Positions 1-11,724 of a DNA stretch of 64,000 nucleotides are shown here, in pieces. Position numbers and translations under genes: made by a program. The notes beneath the pieces are model-generated. The model made no database searches, was not told the DNA's origin, and worked only from the letters and a program-made list of their open reading frames with translations. Positions within the stretch are counted from its first letter, which is position 1, and every line of letters begins with the position of its first letter. Source of the DNA: Carallia brachiata (lineage: Eukaryota; Streptophyta; Magnoliopsida; Malpighiales; Rhizophoraceae); NCBI GenBank assembly GCA_021464245.1, contig JADCRB010000057.1, positions 2,537,779 to 2,601,778 on the forward strand. Direction: 5' to 3'.

Positions 1-235
1 TTATAGTTTTGTCACTAGAGCTAGTCTCATTTATGGTTTGAATGGTGATAATTCCTTTCTCAATAACCTCCCAAAGGTCATAATCGGCGGCTTAGATGCA
101 TGTAATCATCTTTTCTTTCCAAGTATCGAAATAAGTTCCATAAAAAATGGGTAGTCTCAAGATATTTCCTCCCTTGTTATAACAAGTTTGAGCAACCATG
201 GATCTCATTAAGATGTTAGGCCTTTTAAAATAAGA
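1..235 (-). pseudogene. Ty1/copia gag, N-terminal part (element runs off the left edge)
   Basis: Read on the minus strand this starts just inside a 5' LTR and its primer site. It encodes the opening of a copia Gag: a segment like LPIFYGTYFDTWKEKM, the plant copia pattern of a Leu-Pro-x-Phe-x-Gly-Thr-Asn-Tyr-x-x-Trp-Lys motif, followed after a stop codon by a DYDLWEVIEKG segment. Gag would package element RNA in cytoplasmic particles. The internal stop after MITCI shows that this copy is decayed. The rest of the element lies outside the window. Family recognition rests on these motifs only; the copia lineage is not determined. Confidence 0.7.
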
Positions 236-251
236 CCGTGCTTTGATACCA
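236..251 (-). other. Primer binding site (tRNA-iMet type) of the left copia element
   Basis: The minus strand reads TGGTATCAAAGCACGG, starting with the TGGTATCA complementary to the 3' end of plant initiator Met tRNA. It lies two bases inside the LTR edge, where minus-strand DNA synthesis would be primed. It fixes the element's orientation: transcribed leftward. Confidence 0.8.
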
Positions 252-253
252 CT

Positions 254-1258
254 TGTTGGTCTTGATATAGCCCAAAAAGGGGGTTGAATCAGGTGATTTT
301 CGATTTCATTCACTCACGATCCACTCAACTCAACTCCAAATGGTTAGTTGTAACAACAATCGATAATCAAAGATAAATAAATAAAGTAAATGCAACAAAA
401 GTAAATAAGAGATAAAGAGAGAAGAGATGGGACCACGATTTATATTGGTTTGGATCCAACTAGGAACCTACATCCACTCCTCAAAAACCCTTCTTTGAGA
501 GTTCAATCCACTGACTTTTTCTTCTTTTGGTTACAATCACTTAAACACACAATCAACAAATTCATGAGAAGTTTGTGATCATAAGAATACTCTTGTTTTT
601 TTTTTCTCTCTCACTTGAGCTCAAGCTCACTTTTTTATTTTCTCTATCTTTTTCATACACCTTTTACAAGATTTTCCCTAAGTTTCTCAATCACAAAAGT
701 CACACCTAACAAAGAGATTGTTTGCCTCCTTATAGGCGGCTAGGCCACAACTGACCATTGGACCTAGATTTTTTTCCAAAACAAGTAGGTCCTTCTTAAA
801 AGGGAAAGTCAATTGTCTTCTTGCCGAGGCATTGGTCGACCAGACGAATTCTATATCTCTAGTCTTCAGCCTTCTGGTTGCATTGGTCAACTGCAGACCT
901 TATCTGATCGACTGATCAAAACTCTGTAGAGCTCGTCCATCCTGACTGTCAGCTACATTGGTCGACTAGGGCTACCCTTAAGTCGACCTACTTGAACTTT
1001 CTATAACTTCTCATTTTCAACTTCTTTCACATTCGATCGACCAGAGCAATTCATAGTTTGATCGGTCTAGACTTTTTATAACTTTTCACACTTGTCTCTC
1101 TAATCAACTAGTCAACCCCAAACCACATGTGGTCGACGAGTCTTGCCTTACTGTAACTACCAACACATAAGAACTTCATTATTTGCTATTGATCTCACAA
1201 TATCACATTCAATACTTTTCTAAATTAAGAGATATGATAGACATCACAAGTTATAACA
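254..1258 (-). repeat. 5' LTR of the left copia element
   Basis: The plus strand begins TGTTGG and ends TAACA, giving the short TGTT/AACA terminal inversion typical of LTRs. Its inner edge is fixed by the primer site at 236-251. The outer edge is less certain (1248 or 1258) because the partner LTR is outside the window. The LTR abuts Ty3/gypsy gag sequence on its right, so the copia element inserted into an older gypsy element. Confidence 0.65.
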
Positions 1259-2204
1259 GTTATTCCATACTAAATTAGGTTGATTCCTCCATCCAGAGTT
1301 GTATGTGGTTGCATATAGATGATTAATCGCCTATCATTATTGCCCACATAATTAACAGAATCAAATGTAGGAAGAATGAAAAAATTACCTGGTTAGCATT
1401 CCATACTAGGATTTTATCCTCTATAAAACTCACCAAAAGTCTGAGGTTGCCTTACAAAAGTTACAAAATTTACCTGTCGTTCAAGTCCTTCAATCTTAGC
1501 AAGCAAGGCTGACTGATCCTCCACATCATGCACTTCTACAACACGCTTCTGGTTTAGCCTCTTAGTAGGCCACTAGTAATTATTTGCTATCATTTCTTCC
1601 AAGAGATCATAAGCAGCTTCTGGGGATTTTCTCATCAAAGCACTACTAGCTACTACATCAATGGTAGTCTTTGTGGTTACTATCAATTGATTGTAAAAAG
1701 TTTGCACATGCAGCTACAAAGGCAATAGTGTGGACACTTCCTCAATAGCTTTTTGTACCTTTCCCATGCCCCATACAAGGGTTCCATCTCAAACTGCAAG
1801 AAAGTAGTAATATCGTTTCTCAACTTCACAGTTTTAGGAGGAGGAAAATACTTATTGAGAAATTTACTAGCCATCATCTCCCATATAGTAATTGACCCCA
1901 CAGGTAATTCACAAAATCAAATAGATTGCTGAATCATCTGTGTAATGGCCGGCTTTATCTCAAAGTTGTTCATCTGAATAGTCGACTTTATTATACTAGT
2001 TCATGTTCCATCGAGAGATGGGACTGCAAAATCACGCAATGGTGTCCTTTCTGGAACAAATTCCACGCCTTCTTCCTTTGCTATCTCTTCAGTTTCTAGA
2101 TATGTCAGTAAAGGAATCGGTCATAGAGACTTTATAATCCTTCGGACTATACGTTCAATCTTAAGGTCAACTGGTGCTAAATTACCAAGATTGGTTCTAG
2201 TCAT
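1259..2204 (-). pseudogene. Ty3/gypsy gag fragment, disrupted
   Basis: From an ATG at 2202-2204 the minus strand opens MTRTNLGNLAP. It continues with NNFEIKPAITQMIQ and then WEMMASKFLNKYFPPPKTVKLRNDIT-type sequence at about 1700-1900. This is the retrotrans_gag core of plant Ty3/gypsy elements (W-x-x-x-A-x-x-F-L-x-K-Y-F-P, then L-R-x-x-I-x-x-F). Several stops interrupt it, and a stretch between the INTQMIQ-like part and the WEMMASK part found in relatives is missing. It is cut on its 3' side by the copia LTR. It is no longer functional. Confidence 0.75.
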
Positions 2205-2335
2205 ACAACGTTGTCCTCTTCAATCTGTGCACAACCACAACAAAAAAAAAAAATTAAATAAAAATAAAATAAATAAATAAAGAAATGGATTAATCTAAAG
2301 AAAAATAATTGATTCCGATATTAGATTGCGCTAGT

Positions 2336-2356
2336 CCTAGGCAACAATACCAAAAA
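2336..2356 (-). other. Degenerate primer binding site of the gypsy element
   Basis: The minus strand reads TTTTTGGTATTGTTGCCTAGG, resembling the TTTTTGGCGCCGTTGCCGGGG primer-site signature of plant gypsy elements of the Athila type, with several changes. It lies between the gag start and the LTR, as expected. Confidence 0.5.
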
Positions 2357-2358
2357 CT

Positions 2359-3765
2359 TGATTTGCATAATTATAATGACAAAATTCTAGCTAGTATACT
2401 AGTTCATAAGATAGAATATAAATTTTAAGTTGAGTGTCATTCCCACAAAGACTAGTATTTAAGTACTAGAACTTTGTTCAATTTTTTGTTAAGTTAACCC
2501 AATCGAAAATATTTAGTAATTAAACTAACATAAGAATCTATAACTAAAAATTTGAAAAAAAAAAAAAAGAAAACAACTAAAATCAAAGACTGAGGATGGT
2601 ATAAATTGAAACCCTAAGGCACCTGACTTGGCATCAACATGAAACATGAATTTTTCATATTTCGATTAAATCAATGAAGAAGTAGATATGTCTTGGCCAA
2701 ATCCCTTAAGTTAATTGTTACCCTTTGGTCCATACAATAACAAATCTATTCTTATTTAATAACCCCCAACCTTGTGAGAATTTAATCAAATAAGAAACGC
2801 ATTATCGATCTGTGGAATTCCTAACTTACAATCATACTCAAATACCTTGTCATTAAAAGCCACACAAGAAAACTAATTTTATGGTATTTAGTTAGTTTAA
2901 CCTCATGGCATATAGTACTATTGCCTCTCTAACCTACCACTTGGTTTGTGGCCAGCTTAAGGTCAGATAATCATGCCAAGGGTGATCAATCAATTGCAAG
3001 CATTAAATGCAATATCATATATACTAACAAAAACCAAATCAAATCAATTCAATCAAAACCATAAAAATCACATCCACATGTGTAGCCTCTTCAAGGCCTT
3101 AGTAATAGGAGTTAGCTACTCATAATATAAAAAGCAACAATCAATCTTGACAAAGACATAATATATAATGAATGATGAAGGAAAACAAATATGATTCTCC
3201 CTTGGAAGTCCTGTGCTTTGCACTTTCTTCTTCTCTCTTTTTTTGGCTTTCTTCAAAGTCTATTCTCTTTTTTCGTTCTAGCTGTCTGAAGTAAACAACG
3301 ATTTACCCCTAAAAGTTCTCTAATTGACTCCTTTATGAACTCTTCCTAAAATTTAGGAGCCTCCAAAAGCCCAAAAAGAAAAATTTTAATATCTTTCTTT
3401 TTAACTAAGTAAAGTCTTCTTAGGGTTGAAATATATTGTGGCCTCAAACTGATTACATTCAATATCCATTTAGTTACATTTCTTTCCAAAACAATAAAAT
3501 TTCGTTTTTCGTTAAAGTTGCCAATCACTGACTTGGTTCAATCGATCGATGAAAATTTTATGTAACTTCCAGTTTTTGATCTCTTAGTTGCATTGGTCAA
3601 TCTATCAAAATTTTCTAATAAAAAATATGACTTTTCCTACACAACACAAATAATAAGCCAAGTTAGGCATTTATACTATTTATGAAAGATTTTCTCATGA
3701 ATTAATCCAAAAATCAATACAAATTAAGCAATTAAGGGCATAATAGTATAAATATGAGCTTATCA
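2359..3765 (-). repeat. 5' LTR of the Ty3/gypsy element
   Basis: Read on the minus strand the segment starts TGATAAGCTCATATTTATACT and runs to the primer site near 2356. It contains the stretch about a mutated AAGTTGAGTGTCATTCCCACAAAG box that is common near the 3' end of such LTRs. The partner LTR is not in the window, so the edges are inferred from the TG start and the primer site. Length would be about 1.4 kb. Confidence 0.55.
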
Positions 3766-4714
3766 AAAGCCTTTCATTAAAATTGTTTTCGTCCTACTAG
3801 TGTTACTCACTCCTCTCCCAATTTGGCAACCAAATAATATTTTAGTCCTTAAAGAAAGTAGTTAGCTTTACCATCCGACAATAATTTGTAAAATGGCTAA
3901 TCAGTCAGTGTTGGAATTAAAACAAATAACTGGCTTCCATATAAAAGACAAATCACCATCCTAATCTCACAAAAGGATAATAGCTTCAAGACAAATGTAA
4001 TAGAGGTTTGGTGTTAGCCCTTGTTCACTAATATGCCATGCAGAAAGTATTTCAACACAAGTTTTTCCACTAGCCAAGAAATATCATGATGATGTACCAA
4101 TCTATACACACAAATCAAAGAAAGATGAGAACTTTCAATTCATAAAGATGAGTATTAATTTATAAAAAGGTAAGTTTCTGCCACATAGCTGCTTTGAAAT
4201 CCTAATTGACCAAATGTGTCTACTCGAGGTACATCAAATTTGAAGAGATCGTCTAAAGGTATCACATCCATCCTAACTTCACCATCTCATGCATGGATAG
4301 GAAGGGAACTTGCAACGCCAATCGAAAATAAGATTGGCAGAGCAATGTGAGAAAAAATTCTTTGGGCATACATTAAATATACATTCAACATTCAGTGTAA
4401 TACAATTTACAAAATTCTAAAGAAGCACAAATCATTATATATAAATCCAATTTTATTTTCTCTTTTTAGGTACACGTATAACCCCAATTTAATTGTTTTT
4501 CAAGATTAAAGTAAAGGGATCGTTCACTTCAACAAGTTATTCAACCCCAAAAGTCCATATAATTGCCCACACCACAGTAGTTGAAACAATAGTATATATT
4601 TAAATAGTTAACACCATTTTCCACAAGAATCACTAGGTTCATGCCTATGTTACAAAAGATCGCAACTTTTTACCTATAATATAACACAATCAACCCCAAA
4701 CTAAAAAAAAAAAG
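3766..4714. other. No gene seen
   Basis: AT-rich sequence between the gypsy LTR and the PEX7 pseudogene. No sustained reading frame, terminal repeats or RNA gene was recognised on either strand. Confidence 0.5.
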
Positions 4715-5385
4715 CCCAACTTGCCTTGTCCTCAAGGTGCTCTCAGATTTGTCCCATGCTATCAGATGAAAAGGAGCTCGTCCCAGCCAATACTAGCCAT
4801 CAATCCCTCAACAAGCATGCTCATATCTCCATGTGATGATCATACCTCCCAAACACAAATCGACATTGGATACGAGTATGAGATCATCAAATTCCAATGG
4901 TGCGGTGAGAATTTCACCCTCCTGGCAGCATAATCGTGTCTGTTCAAGATCGAGGCCAGAGCCCTATAGCTCCTCACATCTCAAATCTTAATGCTCTCGT
5001 CGACTGATGCAGTGGCTATGCAGCAGTCGTTGTATTTGTTCCCATTACAGGAGAGGATTTCAAAATTGCGGGCTAGTATTATCATCGTGGACCCCAACTC
5101 CTGCATGTCCTACATATGAACCATGCAGTCGCTAGAGGTTAAGATGAACACGTCAGTGTGGCGGGGACTTCACGCAGAGGAGTATACACAATAGTCATGC
5201 TCTTTAAACATGCAGATGCTAGTAGGCTGATCTAGGGTCCACAGCTTGACCATGTTGTCTAGGAGGAAGTGATGAAGGAGTCGTGATGCGTGGGATTATA
5301 ATCCATCGAGTGGACTTCACGCGCGTGCTCGTGGAAGGAACGGAGGAGGTTTTGGCCAGGTGCAAGGCGGTGTCACTAATTAATC
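4715..5385 (-). pseudogene. PEX7-like WD40 pseudogene (peroxisomal PTS2 receptor)
   Basis: Minus-strand translation in shifting frames gives a continuous series of PEX7-like WD40 blades: a REVHSMDYNP segment, then KEHDYCVYSS, SPRHTDVF, GSTMII, NKYNDCCIATASVDESIKI, DVRSYRA, VKFSPHH, GRYDHH and finally LVEGLMAS-GWDE. PEX7 carries PTS2-tagged enzymes into peroxisomes. Here the frame is broken by several stops (some at the Trp codons of WD repeats, TGG to TAG or TGA) and by indels, and the N-terminal blades are absent. No intron-like interruption is seen, so either a retrocopy or a decayed fragment of an intronless parent is possible. It is not functional. Confidence 0.85.
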
Positions 5386-6559
5386 TTCTATCCACTATCA
5401 AAATTGCAAGTCTATTTCCTTATAATAGATACTACAATGAATTTTGTAAATGAGGTTATATTATGTGTGCAATGATTATATTAATTGAGGTTGAGTTACA
5501 TTCTAAATGAATATTATATCGCTTATATGTGGTGTGTTGATGGAATGCACACCTGATTGATTCAATTAGAGAGTTTGACCATTCCTATGAGGCCCTAAGT
5601 AAGACTTTTAGAGCTTTCATGAAAATAAGTTAACCAAATGCATGGCCTAACAATGCTAAACTGCGTTAAATAATATGATCTTATAGAATATAGTATGACA
5701 GCAAGTTTGCTATTATTCATAAAGTTATGATTCATATCATTTTTTTTTACTATGCTTTTGAATATCAAAAACTTCCACATCCTAGTCAAAGTTCACAGCT
5801 CCAAAGGCACCATAGATGTTGTCTTATGTTATTATTGATTAATCTAGTAGAATTATTTTTTTTAAATTGTGGGGAGATTACTGTAAATCAATTTATTTTC
5901 AAAGATTAATTACCACAATTCAATACTCGATCAAGCTATCCGTTTCATGACTGTTAAGCTAACAATTTTATGGTTGTTGTAATAACCTTTATGACTATTT
6001 AAGTTATACGCTAAACTAGCTGTTTTTTTACTGTCATAATTTATGAGAGAAATCATTTGATATATTTTATACTTATGAAATATAAAAACTAAACATATTA
6101 TATAAATGCTATTCTTGAATATCTCGAAAAATAAAAATCATGAGAGATTCGAGGGAATTCTCTACTGTTATTTATTTGAGAAAGGTCTATAACCTTGAGT
6201 ATATTTGACACAGAGCTATTTTGGTGACCCTACTTATGAAGTGCGCACTAATAGAAATGTCTGTTGTATGCTACAGGGATAGTCGTCATAACCTGATGAA
6301 CTTTGACAATTTGTGTAAAGGGTGCAAATATATCTTTAAAGACAATGCTATGCACACTTCAAACAAAATTTTTGTTTTATGTAATTTACTATTATTGTAT
6401 CATAGACATTTATTTACCCTGATTGCATAAATATATATTTTTATTCATTATTTCCAATAATTTAGGGCAATAAAGCAAACAACTCTATATGCCCTTGGGA
6501 AATAGGCACATTTGTTCACGACATTAAGCTGTGGTTTTTTTGCCACTAAAAATGCTAAG
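5386..6559. other. No gene seen
   Basis: AT-rich spacer between the PEX7 pseudogene and the large copia element. Only short random frames are present. Confidence 0.5.
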
Positions 6560-8092
6560 TGTTGGTCCCAAGGATGCCCAAGAGGAGGGGTGAATTGGGT
6601 AGTCAAAAATCATGTTACCAATAATAGCACATTATGAAAAATAAATATGATAACTTAACACAAATAAAATATTAATAAAAATAAAGCAATGGACAAAATA
6701 AAAGTAAATCATGTAATCTAGAAGACAAATAGTAAGAGACTATAATTAAGAGGATAAGAATAACAGGTGAATTTAATCTAAAGATAACTTGACAATACAA
6801 ACTATAAATAAAATCAAGCAAATTATAAAATTGTGTGTGTGTGCATGGAAACATATACAAGAGAGTTTAAGGTGACAAGCAAAACAAAATGATATATAGA
6901 AGTTCAGAACTATTATTCTCACGTCCTCTCTCCAAGGCCTTCTGCCTTGAGAATTTTAAATTCTACTATTCAGCTCCCCAACCAGAGGAGAACAATTCAC
7001 AATACAAAGTAAATGGCCTTTTTATAACATACACGAGCTCATATTTTATACTAGAACTCTCTTGCTCTTATCTTTCTTCTCAGTTATGGCTTCACACACT
7101 CATGAATAGATTTTTCTTTTACTAGCTTGAGCACTCTTTTTTCTTTTCACTACAAAATAACACCATAGCTGTACTCTCTCTAAAGCTTCTCAAATGATTT
7201 GGGGTGGGGATTACTACACCAAGTATTTATAGGTGCAAAGAGTGAGCAAATTGTTTGTCTACATTAAATAGTGATTGTCAATTAATTGGCTACAAGGATG
7301 GTTGGTTTCTATATCCAAGCACTCAATTTGCATGGCTGGATGGATATTTATGCAATATTCACATACAATTGCATGGTTGGGAAGAAACTTAGATAATTTG
7401 CATGGCCAGTAGAAGGATTTAGACAATCGGCATCGCTGGCACAAGGTTTGGACCATTTGCTTGGTTATCAGAACATGATTCATGCCCATAATTTGCAAGC
7501 TCAAATGATATTCATGCAAGATTAGTTTCCGTAGACACTTGAGTAAAGATTTTGGACATTTTGCATGGTTGGATGATTCAATTATGTTGTATGGTTAGCA
7601 AAGCACTCGGTCAAGATTCCCGAGGGAAATTCATGCCTGCTATTTTTCCCAAATAAGTATTCATGGATTTTAGATGCTTAATTGATTTATGAGTTCCATA
7701 GTTGTTGAACAATTTGCAAGCTATCAATCCCATCTAAGTTGCACCGAGCCTTCAAGCTATCAATTCTATTTCCATGTGTTCTTGCAATCTATTAATTTTA
7801 TTTCCATCCATGCCTTCAAGCTTTGCAAGATATTAATCCCATATGCCATTGGTAATTTCCAAAAAGAGCTAGCTAAGAGTCATGGACATGATTTAAGATT
7901 AACAATCTGATTTGTTTACTATCAATCTCCCAAGAGCATTATTCTTCAAGAATTTGTTTCAATTCTTTTTCACATACTTTTTTTAGTATATGAATCATAA
8001 AGAAAATGAATTAATCATCACCAAAGCATAAGAGTAAGTAAGATCAATTTATAGTCTCATCAAAATTGTGAGAGGAAGCACATGACCTAACA
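6560..8092 (-). repeat. 3' LTR of the large copia element
   Basis: Matches 18792-20302 along its length: the same TGTTGGTCC start, shared runs such as GAGAATTTT near 6945, GGATGGTTGGTTTC near 7297, and the same CACATGA-C-T-ACA end. It directly precedes the polypurine tract, which on the minus strand lies upstream. Confidence 0.88.
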
Positions 8093-8104
8093 CTCTCCCC
8101 CTTA
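8093..8104 (-). other. Polypurine tract of the large copia element
   Basis: The minus strand reads TAAGGGGGAGAG immediately before the 3' LTR start TGTTAGG. This is the primer for plus-strand DNA synthesis in LTR elements, and it independently confirms minus orientation. Confidence 0.8.
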
Positions 8105-8905
8105 TTGAAGATGACAACAAAAATTATAAACCCCCTTAATCCATGCAAATAAAAAATAATTACATAAATGCATGCAAAAGAAATATCTTTATTAAAAAAC
8201 AAAAGAACAACGACTAGAAATTTAACCACATAAAAACAGTGATATCTACAAATATTACTACGATAGAATCTTACTAACAAAAGACCAATAATGACTAATA
8301 GAATATTAGCAAGACGTGGAAGGGAGTTTAATCATGTCTTTTTCGGAGTCATAAAAAATGAATCATCTTGAAGATCCTCTAGGTTGTCACGAATTCTTCC
8401 ATAGTTTCTCAAAAACATTTCTTGTCCTTACGTAAATCTTCAATTGCATGGCACAATTTGTAATATCATGATAATGCTAAGAAAGGATTTGAGCAGGATT
8501 GTTGCTTCAAAGGCCAAAAAAAAGGGTCGTTTTCTCAGTTGGAGAGGATGAATATGAAGTATGGGTGGGAGTAGGTGACTGACTTCCTTTTTGTGGAGAG
8601 AGGTCTAAGTTGCTCGAAATAAAGAGAGTAGAGATGGGATTTACTTGTGGGGGAACTAATGCCCATGATGTAGTGTTTGGTTTTATTTTTCTGTAGTTTC
8701 TAGTTATAGAGAGGTTGGGTCAAGAGAAGAATTTTCTTGCTTCATAGTGAACAATAGAAGTAAAAGCTTGAGGGTATAAAGAAGTGAAGAAATCTTAACA
8801 ATATATAGCGTGAGATGAGCAAGATTTTTGGAATAAGAAAAATTTTATAAATGAAAGCCTAGAATTCTGCATGCTATCAAGTGAAGAGCTAAAAGAAAGA
8901 TTAAA
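8105..8905 (-). other. 3' spacer of the large copia element, left part
   Basis: Sequence between the polypurine tract and the nested LTR element. It continues beyond the nest at about 12083-12730. No conserved domain was recognised. Copia elements with long LTRs often have non-coding sequence between RNase H and the 3' LTR. Confidence 0.5.
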
Positions 8906-9270
8906 AGTAGGACGACTTATTAAATTGATGAACAACTTGGAAATCCATCTGAAAAATAGAAAGAAAATGGGAATCACCTATAACACGTAGGAATCCTACC
9001 GTAAACAAATGAAAATTACATTGGTTTAGAAACTCAAATCAATATTATCATAAGCAATCTTCTATATAATAAAACTAATAGTGAAACCTATTTATAGAAG
9101 TAGACTGAACTAACTAATTAGGAATAAAATTCTACTAGAAAATAATTCTAAACAAAAAAATAGTTTGAATAATATAATATTTAACTTAATAAAATCTAAA
9201 TTATAATTATAAGTATAAAATATTAATAAATTCCTAAATAATAGAAATCTTCCTTCTTATTTTCTATTAT
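8906..9270 (-). repeat. 3' LTR of the nested element
   Basis: Aligns with 11725-12082. The minus-strand sequence just upstream, AAATTCAAGGACAAATTTTT followed by AACAAGGAAGAA, has a polypurine-like end of the kind found at 3' LTR boundaries. The outer edge is uncertain by a few bases. Confidence 0.7.
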
Positions 9271-9719
9271 TCTTCCTTGTTAAAAAAATTTGTCCTTGAA
9301 TTTTGAAGTTTGGAAGAATTTGAAAGAACAGCTTCGAACTGGAGAAAATCTTCAGAAAAATTGGAGGTGGCAGCAATGAAGCAAATGTGAAGAACTCTGT
9401 AGGAAAATTCAGAAATTGAAACTACAAAGGAATGACAAATTCAATTGTTTCCACAATCTATGCAACTTCTTTAGTCACTACTGGTCTAACAAAATCTAGA
9501 GGAATAACTTCTTCAAGATGTGTAATCTCACCGTTTATAATTGGTGATACAGATTCATCAACAACCAAATCAACTTTTAGAGGTAAAGACACATATGTTG
9601 TTGTTTCACTAACAATGTGATTAACTTCTTCTAATAAAGCAACTTCATATGAAATTTTGATTTCGCTATTTCTAGCTCATTTTCAATGGGAAGAGGAAGA
9701 TCGTGGGATGTCAATTCAA

Positions 9720-10560
9720 AACACCAATGTGGACCAATTCAGCTACAAGTTGGATGACCTTACTAAATGTACTAACTAGAACACACGAGTGATCTTCAAC
9801 TCTACCTTGATCAGTATGAGCAACAACTTTATCTTGAATATCTTGACATAATGCAACAAGGACATCATTGTAATTATGCGAAGATATGCCAAAAAATTCA
9901 TAACATGCACCAAGTAAGGTTGAATCTTAGAAGCATAACTTTTAAGTACTCGTTCTCCAAACTCATAAGAAATAGGAAAAATCTTTGTGCGAACCTTCTC
10001 CACACTATATAATAGTGGCAAAAAAATAAGTCAGGAGAGATATTCTCATATCCTCGAACACACGAAACATAATTTCTTCTTCCATTATCACAAAGACTCT
10101 CCCTGGGTGATAATCCTTTATACCATAGAGGAAGTGGTGAAATATCTCAACAATCAATGAGTCACAACCAAGATCCAACATTATGTTATATGACAACACC
10201 TTTACAAAAGTTTCAAGAATTGATATTTGGTTACCATATGAGTGACTCGTGTCATCAAATAATTCCTCCAATGATGATACAATTAATTGAAAAATATCTC
10301 TCATCACATCATCATAAGAAAAATAATTTGGAGTAGTTATCTACATAATTTCACTCAGGCATGCAACAACTAAAACTCTCACATCAAGATTATATGTTGA
10401 CAAAATTGATGCTCGATAAATGCTTTCATCGATGGATTCAAGGCAATTGATAGTGTACTTGATTGCTTCAATCTTGACAAATAATCTTCAATCTGATCGA
10501 AAAGCAAAAGTAAGCCTCTAATATAGACATGAGGGCTTTGCAACATTTTCCCAATATTCT
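9720..10560 (-). pseudogene. Captured PDS5 (sister-chromatid cohesion protein) fragment
   Basis: The minus-strand reading from 10560 downward gives LLLLFDQIEDYLSRLKQS, then VRVLVVACLSEI, then DDVMRDIFQLIVSS, then SYGNQISILETFVKV, CDSLIVEIFHHFL, IKDYHP, then FGERVLKSYASKIQPYLV and NDVLVALCQDI. This is the order seen in the N-terminal HEAT-repeat part of plant PDS5 proteins (VAACISEI, DDQMKEVFQLIVSS, RISILETVAKV, CDALIVEMFQHFL, LGERVLESCATKLKPYLV). PDS5 regulates cohesin in the nucleus. At least one stop and one frameshift break the copy, and exon-like blocks run together. It lies between the LTRs of the nested element in the element's own orientation, which points to gene capture. Confidence 0.85.
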
Positions 10561-10579
10561 AGAGTTGATTTTCCAAATA

Positions 10580-11040
10580 ATAGCCATTATATCTTTTTTT
10601 TCACTTTTTTTTTGTTTTTTCTTTTTTTTCTTAAGAAAAAGAACATAAACTTTCTTTTGTTTTGTTTAACAAAAGAATCTAAGAAAAGAAACCATTACTT
10701 TTTTGTTTTTTTTTTATATTTTCTCTCAACACAAACAAAAAACACACCAAAAACCAAAACATTTTTTTTTCTCTCATAAAACGAAGACCCAATATGAGAA
10801 CAATAGCTCAAAATTGACTAAAAAGGAACACTGACTGGTTGACAATTTTTTTTCCCAAATAACTAAACCTGAAACAAAGAAGACAATGACGATTTTTTTT
10901 TTTACTTTTTTTTCACTAGGAAATTCTTTTTTCTCAAAAGGACTAAATTAAACACTGACTGAATTTTTTTTTTCCTAAGTACCTACGCCTAAAACTAAAA
11001 AGATAGACCAATGATTTTTTTTTTCAATTACAGAGAAATC
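10580..11040. repeat. Poly(T)-rich, low-complexity stretch
   Basis: Repeated runs of 7-10 T separated by AAAC/GACT-type spacers within the nested element. No coding signal. Several units resemble each other (an ACTGACTG-(A)-TTTTTTT pattern near 10832, 10952 and 11013), so it may be a decayed local duplication. Confidence 0.5.
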
Positions 11041-11701
11041 CTAAAAGACACGAACAAAAATCAAACAAGGAGGAAATTATAAACAGACCTACAGTCGTGG
11101 TAACTCCAGGGAGATCTCTGGCTGACCACAGTGGGGCACACTAACGGCATGGTTGGTGGAACTTGGAGGAGGCCGATCAGAGTATAGCAGCTCTAACCAC
11201 AGGAGTTTAGTCCAGTGATAGTTCTGAGAGGAACAATGGTGGCGTGAGAATGAGAGATGATGAACGTTGGCAAGAAGGCTTCTGATTGACACGTTGAAGG
11301 TTGGAAAGGGTAGATCAGAGGCCGATTGTTCATTTTGGACTAGTCGTTTCATCGAAGGTGATCGATGGCAACAGAACGACGACGATGACATCGAGGGAGG
11401 CAGTAACTAGTCGTTGTCGAAGCAGCTTTTTATGGTCGATTCCACTGCTTGGAGACTCGAGGTTCATAGATGAGCAACTAATGGTTCTAGGGGAAGGGTT
11501 TTCAGGTTGATGACCAGTTAAGGCGATCCAGCAAGTAGGGGATGCGACAGAACTGTTTCGAAGGCTTTTTTGTGATTTTTTGTGGGCTTTGTGCATTTTA
11601 TTTTTTTGTTTAGAATTCTAGGTTAAGAACAAATTTGGCGAACAAGATTTTGAGATTTTTGTGCATGGTTGTGGATCAAAATGAGCTTGGGTTTTTATTG
11701 A
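11041..11701 (-). other. 5' internal region of the nested element, no recognised domain
   Basis: Moderately GC-richer than its surroundings, with overlapping open frames of about 100 codons on the minus strand (11089-11391, 11330-11596). Neither resembles a family that I know. This could be transduced 5' sequence of the captured gene or a non-coding leader. Confidence 0.4.
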
Positions 11702-11718
11702 GGATTGCTTTGATACCA
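11702..11718 (-). other. Primer binding site of the nested element
   Basis: The minus strand reads TGGTATCAAAGCAATCC, the initiator-Met-tRNA type, six bases inside the LTR edge. Confidence 0.8.
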
Positions 11719-11724
11719 AACTAA

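Noticed and set aside
9432..9620. Plus-strand frame rich in Thr/Ser in the nested LTR element
   Set aside because: No family resemblance. The region is better explained as element sequence near the 3' LTR on the minus strand.
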